Origin: Methylococcales bacterium
GTDB lineage: Bacteria > Pseudomonadota > Gammaproteobacteria > Methylococcales > Methylomonadaceae
DNA length: 42,153 nucleotides
Assembly: GCA_028713055.1 (NCBI GenBank)
Contig: JAQTOX010000008.1
Coordinates: 1 to 42,153 of the forward strand
Direction: 5' to 3'
The translations under genes were made by a program, and so were the position numbers. This document shows positions 8,672-14,873 of the stretch, piece by piece. The notes below the pieces were generated by a model. The model saw only the letters and a list, made by a program, of their open reading frames with translations, did not search any database and was not told the DNA's origin. Numbering within the stretch: the first letter of the stretch is position 1; every line of letters starts with the position of its first letter.

Positions 8672-9646
8672 ATGAAAAAAATTTTAGTGGTTTTTACGGG
8701 CGGCACGATTGGCTCGAGTGTCAATAATTGCACAATTGATACGGACGAAAAAACGTCTTTTTTATTATTGGCACAATTTAAACAGCGTTATCCGCAATCT
8801 AACGTGACTTTTACAACAATACAACCGTATCAAATTTTGAGCGAAAACCTTGCGCCCAAAGTGTGGTCAACGTTAATTACTGCAATCGAAAATGAAAATC
8901 CGCAAAATTACGATGGTATTATCATCACACATGGTACAGACACGTTAGCTTACACCGCGGCGGCGTTAGGGTTTTATTTTCACACACTGAATATACCAAT
9001 TTTTCTAGTTTCCAGCCATTATCCGTTAAGTAATGAGAATGCAAATGGCTTGGATAATTTTAGTTTTGCGGTTGAAAAAATTGTGACCGAAAGTTTAACA
9101 GGTGTTTTTGTACCCTATCGAAATCCCTCTGAAAAAATTGTGACATTGCACAAATCCACACGTTTAAATTGTTCTTCACAATTGAGCAATGATTTTTTTA
9201 GTGTTTTGGGGGAAAATACAACTTCAAAAACAATTTTTAACATACCGTTGAAACCGCAATTTTCAGAGCAAATTTTGCTTATAAAACCTTATCCAGCTTT
9301 GAATTACGATCATATTAATTTAGAGAATGTTGAGGCGGTTTTGCACGATTTGTATCATTCTGGAACGGCGTGTACGACAGAGAAGTGGGGTAAAAACAAG
9401 TCACTACTTCATTTTATAAATCGCTGTAACACGCAGAATGTAGCTGTTTATCTTGCGCCCGTGTTAAAATCGAACAGTTTTTATCAATCTACATTTGAAT
9501 TGAGTCTATGCAAGGCAACGACACTTTGGAATATATCGATTGAAGCAGCTTATGTGAAATTATCATTAGCTTATGGTAACTTTGCCGATGAAACAACAAT
9601 CGTTTCATTCATACGGCAGAACCTGGCTGATGAGTATATTAACTAA
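8672..9646 (+). CDS. Cytoplasmic L-asparaginase (type I-like)
   Basis: This 324-residue protein has no signal peptide. It carries the two asparaginase signatures: FTGGTIGS near the N-terminus (nucleophile Thr12) and HGTDTLAYTAAALGF at about 87-101 (Thr89, Asp90). A Lys in the segment HKSTRL occupies the place of the conserved catalytic lysine. It hydrolyses L-asparagine to aspartate and ammonia. I start it at the ATG at 8672, preceded by an AGGG ribosome-binding site at 8665-8668; the same frame is open farther upstream but there it only mirrors folA. The central segment SSHYPLSNENANG diverges from the common GxQxP form, so substrate preference may differ. Confidence 0.85.
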   Translation: MKKILVVFTGGTIGSSVNNCTIDTDEKTSFLLLAQFKQRYPQSNVTFTTIQPYQILSENLAPKVWSTLITAIENENPQNYDGIIITHGTDTLAYTAAALGFYFHTLNIPIFLVSSHYPLSNENANGLDNFSFAVEKIVTESLTGVFVPYRNPSEKIVTLHKSTRLNCSSQLSNDFFSVLGENTTSKTIFNIPLKPQFSEQILLIKPYPALNYDHINLENVEAVLHDLYHSGTACTTEKWGKNKSLLHFINRCNTQNVAVYLAPVLKSNSFYQSTFELSLCKATTLWNISIEAAYVKLSLAYGNFADETTIVSFIRQNLADEYIN

Positions 9647-9670
9647 ATCTTTAACAAAATTTGGAGTTTT

Positions 9671-9859
9671 ATGATGAGTGCAGTGCTAGAAAAAATTTGT
9701 GAGCCTAACGGCGCAATTGTTTATCGTATCACGATAAAAATGCCGAATGGCACGAGCAAAATTGAAAATTTTACTCGGTTGTTTGATGCTCAAAAACGTA
9801 TTAGACAAATTGAAGAAGTCCCTACAAAAAGGAATGTTACGGGTAATCATTATATGTAA
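9671..9859 (+). CDS. Small hypothetical protein, 62 residues
   Basis: A short gene lies 24 bases after the asparaginase stop, with a good ribosome-binding site (GGAG at 9663-9666) before tandem ATG codons at 9671 and 9674. The product has no membrane segment; it is basic, with a strand-rich first half (IVYRITIKMPNG) and a helix with RIRQIEEV. I do not recognise a family. Its position suggests cotranscription with the asparaginase gene. The ribosome-binding site and independent frame make it more likely real than chance, but this is not certain. Confidence 0.55.
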   Translation: MMSAVLEKICEPNGAIVYRITIKMPNGTSKIENFTRLFDAQKRIRQIEEVPTKRNVTGNHYM

Positions 9860-9873
9860 ATTTAGTAATCACT

Positions 9874-9905
9874 AAACCGTTATCTCGGTTTTAAGTTTTA
9901 AATTT
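9874..9905 (+). terminator. Possible weak terminator after the small gene
   Basis: AAACCG (9874-9879) and CGGTTT (9886-9891) form a six-base stem with a six-base loop, followed by a T-rich run (TAAGTTTTAAATTTT). The stem is short and only moderately stable, so it may act as a weak terminator for the asparaginase-small gene transcript or be part of the structured region after it. Confidence 0.4.
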
Positions 9906-10235
9906 TAATCGCCAGTGTGATCTCCCGCTTTTTCGTAAACGATCGACCTGTTAGGCGGTAAGAAACGCTTTGCAGTTATGGTAAAACCTGTACTTCAATA
10001 CTTTTTTGTAGTCCAAAAAGGATTTAGTTTGCTAATCTGCAAACCGTAACTATCATAATTTGTGATAGCTAGGTGCGAGCAAATAGCAGCGTTTTTAACG
10101 GTAACGCTGAAAACAAAAAGAATGCTGGCATTGTGCTTATAGACTCCCAATCTAAATCATAAATTTCAGAATGGGGCTGCATAGGAGATATTATTACGCC
10201 GCTTAACTTTTCAATTAAGCGGCGTAATGTTTTTA
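9900..10235 (+). ncRNA. Structured non-coding stretch, possible small RNA (unassigned)
   Basis: No convincing gene lies between 9860 and 10255. The stretch holds three well-formed hairpins in a row: GTTTGC/GCAAAC (10027-10044), CTATCA/TGATAG (10050-10068) and CAGCGTT/AACGCTG (10087-10109). A 14-base-pair terminator at 10193-10228 has its T-run on the plus strand. A long-range pairing ATCTCC (9920-9925) with GGAGAT (10184-10189) could close the whole unit. I compared it by eye with 6S RNA, tmRNA, RNase P RNA, SRP RNA, Csr-type RNAs and common riboswitches and found no match. The longest frame I looked at inside is about 35 codons and has no ribosome-binding site. Confidence 0.35.
10193..10235 (+). 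terminator. Strong Rho-independent terminator
   Basis: A perfect 14-base stem, ATTACGCCGCTTAA (10193-10206) with TTAAGCGGCGTAAT (10215-10228), has an eight-base loop and is followed by GTTTTTAG on the plus strand. On the minus strand the hairpin is followed by AATATCTCC, which is poor in T. It therefore mainly ends a plus-strand transcript coming from 9900-10190, though it may also help end the minus-strand gene at 10256. Confidence 0.8.
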
Positions 10236-10255
10236 GAGATTTTTTCGAACGAAAC

Positions 10256-10648
10256 TTATTTGTGTGCCGCGTCGTAGATTTCTCTCATTTCTTTTACATA
10301 GACTGCTGCTGCTTTAACTGCAACACCAGCTTCCGCCATATTGTCTTGAGTTGCTGCTTCACGCGCTGCACTCAATTTGTCATTCAATTTTTGACGTAAA
10401 CGTTCGGTTTGTTCATAACGGAATTCTTTTTGTAATTGACGTGCTTCGGCAAGCGCAGCAATGAATCCTGCTTTATCGCCTTTTTCGGCAATGGAAATCG
10501 CTTCTTCAATTTTTGCTGCTGTGTTGGTTGCTGCAGTTTTTACGAGTGCATTTTTATCCACATGTTCCTCAGCTGCAAAAGTTGGTGCGGAAACTGCGAA
10601 TGCTGCCGCGATAGCAGTTGATAAAACGATTTTTTTAAACGTGTTCAT
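10256..10648 (-). CDS. Small exported helical protein of unknown function
   Basis: This 130-residue protein has a clear signal peptide (cleavage after APTFAA, about residue 26). The remainder is almost entirely predicted amphipathic helix, rich in Ala, Glu, Lys and Arg (EEAISIAEKGDKAGFIAALAE, cited only as pattern), without Cys and with few aromatics. It looks like a periplasmic four-helix bundle. Small metal-binding (SmbP-like) and cytochrome b562-like proteins have similar layout, but the histidines and methionines they need are largely missing, so I do not assign either. A good ribosome-binding site (AAGGAAC) precedes the ATG. Confidence 0.75.
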   Translation of the reverse strand: MNTFKKIVLSTAIAAAFAVSAPTFAAEEHVDKNALVKTAATNTAAKIEEAISIAEKGDKAGFIAALAEARQLQKEFRYEQTERLRQKLNDKLSAAREAATQDNMAEAGVAVKAAAVYVKEMREIYDAAHK

Positions 10649-10723
10649 TATGTTCCTTGAATATGGGGAAAGAGAGATAGTTTATCTTGAAACCTACTAG
10701 AAAAGTCGGTTAAGAAGGGGCGC

Positions 10724-10729
10724 ATTATA
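10724..10729 (-). promoter_or_regulatory. Probable -10 element for the small exported protein
   Basis: On the minus strand a perfect TATAAT lies 76 bases before the ATG at 10648. No strong -35 is seen at 16-18 bases, only A-rich sequence. Nearby are two inverted repeats: TTTTTGCT/AGCAAAAA around 10737-10764 and TTGGCT-AAA-AGCCAA at 10763-10777. These could be operators for this gene or the divergent permease. Confidence 0.45.
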
Positions 10730-10823
10730 GGTTATTTTTTTTGCTTTAGCGATTAGCAAAAATTGGCTAAAAGCCAAAATCCGCGTAGAATTTGTGACAA
10801 TTTAAATTCAAACCAATTTATTT

Positions 10824-11858
10824 ATGCCTTTTAAAATATCCTTCTTAAAGCACATTTTATTACCTTCGACGATTTTGTTGCTGGTGATTGTGTTTGTGTT
10901 TGGTCGTTTGGCTAATATAAAAATTGTTGATTTAACCAGCGGATTTTCACATCCATTGGAAGGCTGGGATCATCTTATTACGATGTTAGCAGTCGGAATT
11001 TGGGCAGCACAATTGCGTGGCAAAGCGATTTGGTTGTTGCCGTTGACGTTTGTTAGTGTGATGAGTTTGGGTGGCATTTCAGGTGCCGCAAAATATCTAG
11101 CTGTGCCAAGCGCGGAAATTTTAATTGTCTTATCTTGTCTTGTTTTTAGTATCTTAATTATTCGAAAAATTCGTTTCGATACCAAAATCAACGTGTTAAT
11201 TGTGGCATTTTTCGCTTTCTTTCATGGTTACGCACACGGTCAAGAAATCTCCGCGTCAGCAAGTTTAATTTCCTACACATTAGGTTTCATGATTGCTACG
11301 TTGTTATTACATGGCGCGGGGATTTTGGTTGCAAAAGTTATTTTACTTTCGATTACGTTTTTTATTGCACAAGCGTTACACGTTGTCGTTCCAACCGAGT
11401 TGGCAAAAACCGTCACAGCAAATTATTCACAACTTACACAAAGCGATTTCCAACAACCCGAATCATCATCGATTGAAAAACCGCCGCTGATAAATTACTC
11501 GCCGCAATGGCAAAATTTATCGCCGCCACTCGGATCCGTTTTACAATACTTCACCCTCGAAAAAACGTATTTCGTTGTGTGTACGTTGTTGCTTGTTTTT
11601 ACGATTTCGCAATTTGTTTGTTACGTTTTTTATATAAAACAACGTCGTGATTTTATTTTTTGTTCAAAATTCTTCGCTTGTTGTTTCAATTTTCGCTTTA
11701 CTTCCTTCGCTTTACCCTCAACGCTTTCGCGTTTAAATCAATTTTCATTTTCTCAATTTAAATCCAAGGGGATTTTTATGCGTATTCGTTTGCCTAAAAT
11801 TTTAGCGTTACTTTCACCTTCTTTTGCTCACGCGCATTTGATGATATTTATTGCTTAA
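10824..11858 (+). CDS. HupE/UreJ-type metal permease with an anomalous C-terminal tail
   Basis: The first 190 residues or so match the HupE/UreJ family. They contain SGFSHPLEGWDHLITMLAVG (His43, Asp49, His50), GIWAAQLRGKAIWLLPL, and FFHGYAHGQE (His134, His138), spread over about six membrane helices. Family members move nickel or cobalt, and related ones are linked to copper. The protein is 344 residues against the usual 190-210. The extra part holds one more hydrophobic helix (about 244-268), then a Phe- and Ser-rich stretch that looks like translated intergenic DNA. It ends in a second signal-peptide-like segment (MRIRLPKILALLSPSFAHAH) with its own ribosome-binding site, AAGGGG. Metal specificity cannot be read from the sequence. 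Confidence 0.75.
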   Translation: MPFKISFLKHILLPSTILLLVIVFVFGRLANIKIVDLTSGFSHPLEGWDHLITMLAVGIWAAQLRGKAIWLLPLTFVSVMSLGGISGAAKYLAVPSAEILIVLSCLVFSILIIRKIRFDTKINVLIVAFFAFFHGYAHGQEISASASLISYTLGFMIATLLLHGAGILVAKVILLSITFFIAQALHVVVPTELAKTVTANYSQLTQSDFQQPESSSIEKPPLINYSPQWQNLSPPLGSVLQYFTLEKTYFVVCTLLLVFTISQFVCYVFYIKQRRDFIFCSKFFACCFNFRFTSFALPSTLSRLNQFSFSQFKSKGIFMRIRLPKILALLSPSFAHAHLMIFIA

Positions 11859-11882
11859 CTAATCACTCTCACGCTTAGTCTT

Positions 11883-12695
11883 ATGAACGCAACAAATACT
11901 ACTTTTATGGGTGAACCATCGAAACATGAGCTAAATCAATCTCGGCAACGAGGCTCGTTAATGCTGGCGGTCGTTATTGCGTTGCATAGCGCGATTGCCT
12001 TTGAGTTGTTAAGCGCATCAAAAGAGGTCGTCAAAAAACCACCGATGATAATGGAAGTAGCAATGGTGACATTGCCAAAACCCAAGCCACCTGAACCACC
12101 AAAACCCATTGAAAAAGAAGAACCACCGCCAGCACCTGTTGTAAAACCTGTGGTGAAAAAAGAAGTCGTGAAACCTAAACCAATTGTAAAACCTGAGCCT
12201 GTGAAAAAAATCACGCCGCCCAAACCTGTTTTACAACCGAAGGTTTTAACCACGACAACAGAAACGGCTGAGACGAGTATTCCAAAATTTGAAGCCGCAT
12301 CAACGATTTCTGCGCCAGTTCAAACACCTACGCCAGCCGTTGAAACAAAAGCCGCACCAAGCAAACCTGCTGAAACATCAGGTCATGGACAAGAAGCGGC
12401 GGTTTCATCAGGCGGAACGTGTGAAAACTGCGACAGCATCGAAAAACGTTTGCAACGTCGCTACGCACGACGCAATTTTTCTGGTTCAGTTTCGTTCGTT
12501 TTTACAATCAGCGAAGACGGCAAAGTTCAAAATGCAACGCTTAAAAATGCCGAACCTACTGATATGTTTGACGATGATACGATTGCTGAAATTAAGGATA
12601 GTTTAATGGAAATGGAATTCGAGCCAAAAATTTCAGGCGGCAAAGCAATCAGTTTCAAAGGTACAAAAACAATTAAATTTCAATCTTCTAAATAA
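11883..12695 (+). CDS. tonB: TonB-like energy transducer
   Basis: This 270-residue protein has a single N-terminal membrane anchor (LMLAVVIALHSAIAFELL, with the intramembrane His seen in TonB). A long Pro-, Lys-, Glu- and Val-rich periplasm-spanning region occupies about residues 58-130. The C-terminal TonB domain (GSVSFVFTISEDGKVQNATL) is at 195-268. It transmits proton-motive force from ExbB-ExbD to an outer-membrane receptor. A CENC pair just before the C-terminal domain is unusual and might form a disulfide or bind metal. exbB, exbD, a permease and a TonB-dependent receptor follow, so this is probably a dedicated TonB. The ribosome-binding site is weak, so the exact start is uncertain. 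Confidence 0.88.
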   Translation: MNATNTTFMGEPSKHELNQSRQRGSLMLAVVIALHSAIAFELLSASKEVVKKPPMIMEVAMVTLPKPKPPEPPKPIEKEEPPPAPVVKPVVKKEVVKPKPIVKPEPVKKITPPKPVLQPKVLTTTTETAETSIPKFEAASTISAPVQTPTPAVETKAAPSKPAETSGHGQEAAVSSGGTCENCDSIEKRLQRRYARRNFSGSVSFVFTISEDGKVQNATLKNAEPTDMFDDDTIAEIKDSLMEMEFEPKISGGKAISFKGTKTIKFQSSK

Positions 12696-12709
12696 TCTAG
12701 GAATAAAAA

Positions 12710-13360
12710 ATGACCGATTTAATTACTAATTATGTTATCGATGCAACGTTTTACATTTTACTGATTTTTTCAGTGCTGACGTGGACGATAATTTTTTTCA
12801 AACTTTGGCAATTCATGTCAAACAATCGAAATAACGCCACATTTAACGAAGCCTTTTGGAATGTACAAAATTTAGAACACGCTAAACGTTTACCTGACGA
12901 TATTTTCAAAGGGACACAATCGCATTTAGCGTATGAAGGCTTATTTTGGCTTGATGAATATCAACGCTTGCGGGGCAAAAGTTTCAAATATGCAGGAAAT
13001 CCAAATGAATTACTCGAACATGATTTGCGTGGGCAATTGCAAAAAGAACAACACGCGCTTGAAGGTGGTTTGACGGTGCTTGCAAGTATCGGTAGCACCG
13101 CGCCGTTTGTGGGTTTATTCGGAACGGTAATGGGAATTATGCACGCAATGCACGATATTACAGCAAGCGGTTCAACCAGTTTAGATGTTGTCGCAGGACC
13201 TATTGGTGACGCGCTGGTTGCGACAGCCATTGGCATCGCGGTCGCTGTGCCAGCGGTACTTGCGTACAACTTCTTTTTGCGTCGAGTGAAATCACAACGC
13301 CAACAATTAGAAAGTTTTGTCGGGCATTTTTTGCTTGTTGCTGATTTGCCAAAAGAATAA
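12710..13360 (+). CDS. exbB: ExbB, proton-channel subunit of the TonB system
   Basis: This 216-residue protein has the MotA/TolQ/ExbB three-helix layout: an N-terminal helix (residues 9-30), a cytoplasmic arm, and two helices containing GSTAPFVGLFGTVMGI and GDALVATAIGIAVAVPAVLA. With ExbD it channels protons to energise TonB. It lies 14 bases after tonB and 9 before exbD. The gene set and the separate tolQ at the window start show that this is the ExbB branch. Confidence 0.93.
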   Translation: MTDLITNYVIDATFYILLIFSVLTWTIIFFKLWQFMSNNRNNATFNEAFWNVQNLEHAKRLPDDIFKGTQSHLAYEGLFWLDEYQRLRGKSFKYAGNPNELLEHDLRGQLQKEQHALEGGLTVLASIGSTAPFVGLFGTVMGIMHAMHDITASGSTSLDVVAGPIGDALVATAIGIAVAVPAVLAYNFFLRRVKSQRQQLESFVGHFLLVADLPKE

Positions 13361-13369
13361 GGAATTGTC

Positions 13370-13780
13370 ATGGCTTTTAAACCCCAATCTGAAGACGAAA
13401 GTGCGTTGAGCGAAATTAACGTTACGCCGCTGGTGGACGTGATGCTTGTGCTGGTGATTATTTTGCTTGTCACCGCGCCATTGTTGACGCAATCCGTGCA
13501 AGTGAAATTACCGAAAACCACCGAAACGGTTGCCGACACACAAGCTCAACCGTTGCAACTTGGTATCGATGCACAAGGCGCAATTACCTTAAACAAAGAA
13601 CCTATTTCAGATTTAAGTGCATTGGAAATTGCGTTGAAAGCGGAATTTGCCAAAGACGCTGAAATTGGTGTGCATTTGTATGCCGACCAAGCTGTGGTTT
13701 ATGCAAAAGTGGCAGAAGTCATGGCAACCGTGCAACACGCAGGCATTTCTAAAATTGCATTTGTGAGTGTTGAACAATGA
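13370..13780 (+). CDS. exbD: ExbD, TonB-system partner subunit
   Basis: This 136-residue protein has the ExbD/TolR signature INVTPLVDVMLVLVIILLV. A single membrane helix carries the essential Asp23, followed by a periplasmic domain. It works with ExbB in proton-driven energisation of TonB. Its stop overlaps the start of the next permease gene by four bases (ATGA), which ties energy transduction to the permease. Confidence 0.93.
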   Translation: MAFKPQSEDESALSEINVTPLVDVMLVLVIILLVTAPLLTQSVQVKLPKTTETVADTQAQPLQLGIDAQGAITLNKEPISDLSALEIALKAEFAKDAEIGVHLYADQAVVYAKVAEVMATVQHAGISKIAFVSVEQ

Positions 13781-14832
13781 AACTAATCAGCTTTTTATTT
13801 TTATTTGCTTATGCACAATTTGGTTTTGCTCACGACCCAGGTTTGAGTTCTGCCGAAGTTGTTTTAAATGAAAATGGTGTAGATGTTTCCATTACGTTTG
13901 CCTTGCAAGATACCGAAGCCTTTGCCCCCATGGATAACGATGGCGATGCCGAAGTCAGCAACGCAGAACGTGAAGCTGCAAAACCTGAAGTCGCCGCATT
14001 GCTGGCTAAAGAATTAGACGTGACGCTCAACAATCAAAACGTTAAACCTGTTAAAGCGGGTGATGTAACGTTTGACGCTCAAAACAATGCGCACATTTTG
14101 CTTCATTACGAACCTGCCGCGACGAGTTTGAAAATGCAATTATTGTTTTTGAATAAATTGCCTGATGGTCACAAACAAGTTGTCACGATTAAAGATGCAA
14201 CTGGCAAAAACTTGAGCGAAAAAATGCTCATGCAACAAGATAATTTAATCGAATTAAATTTAACTGCTGGTGAAAGTTCGTCGATGTTCAAAGACTTTTT
14301 TGTTTTAGGCGTTGAACATATTTTGACGGGTTATGACCATCTATTGTTTTTATTTGCATTATTGATTGTGACGCATCGATTCTGGGCGGCATTTGGCATT
14401 ATCACGTTTTTTACCATTGCACACTCGATTACGCTTGCGCTCGCAGGCATGAATCTGGTCACAATTCCTAGCACAATTGTTGAGCCACTTATTGCAGCAT
14501 CGATTGTGTATGTTGGTGTAGAAAATCTGATTCGCAAAGAACCCAAAGGCAGAAAATATCTGACTTTTTCATTCGGTTTAATTCACGGTTTTGGTTTCGC
14601 CGCCGTGTTGCAAGAAATGAATATCACCAGCATCGAAACGGGCATTTTAGTTCCGTTATTTTCATTCAATCTTGGTGTGGAAACAGGACAACTTATTGTC
14701 ACGTCAATCGCTTTACCCATCATTTGGTGGTTACACACCAAACCACTGATTGAAAAATACTTCGTTCCCGTTTGTTCAGTATTCGTCAGCATAGCTGGCA
14801 TGTATTGGCTAATTGAACGCACTCTTTTATAA
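13777..14832 (+). CDS. HupE/UreJ-type permease with a periplasmic EF-hand-like loop
   Basis: This 351-residue protein has a signal peptide ending FGFA, which would leave His19 as the first mature residue. A periplasmic domain follows, containing a complete EF-hand-like loop (DNDGDAEVSNAE, residues 53-64, acidic at 1, 3, 5 and 12). The last 170 residues are a six-helix HupE/UreJ-2 domain with HILTGYDHLLFLF (His181, Asp187, His188), FFTIAHSITL (His216) and GLIHGFGFA (His270). These metal-binding helix motifs suggest a metal permease. It is translationally coupled to exbD and precedes a TonB-dependent receptor, so it is probably the inner-membrane step of that uptake route. A decayed relative lies at 21995-23212. 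Confidence 0.88.
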   Translation: MKLISFLFLFAYAQFGFAHDPGLSSAEVVLNENGVDVSITFALQDTEAFAPMDNDGDAEVSNAEREAAKPEVAALLAKELDVTLNNQNVKPVKAGDVTFDAQNNAHILLHYEPAATSLKMQLLFLNKLPDGHKQVVTIKDATGKNLSEKMLMQQDNLIELNLTAGESSSMFKDFFVLGVEHILTGYDHLLFLFALLIVTHRFWAAFGIITFFTIAHSITLALAGMNLVTIPSTIVEPLIAASIVYVGVENLIRKEPKGRKYLTFSFGLIHGFGFAAVLQEMNITSIETGILVPLFSFNLGVETGQLIVTSIALPIIWWLHTKPLIEKYFVPVCSVFVSIAGMYWLIERTLL

Positions 14833-14873
14833 ATTTAACACTCTCTAATAATTCTAATCACAATGAGAAAATC

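Noticed and set aside
9900-10235. 6S RNA, tmRNA, RNase P RNA, SRP RNA or a cobalamin or cyclic-di-GMP riboswitch
   Set aside because: None of the conserved sequence blocks of these RNAs could be found on either strand; only generic hairpins and a terminator are seen.
11936-12253. Gly/Thr-rich gene on the minus strand
   Set aside because: It is the mirror of the Pro/Lys-rich region of tonB and has no features of its own.
12961-13539. 192-residue minus-strand gene opposite exbB-exbD
   Set aside because: Antisense shadow of well supported genes; Ser/Thr/Cys-rich composition is typical of such frames.
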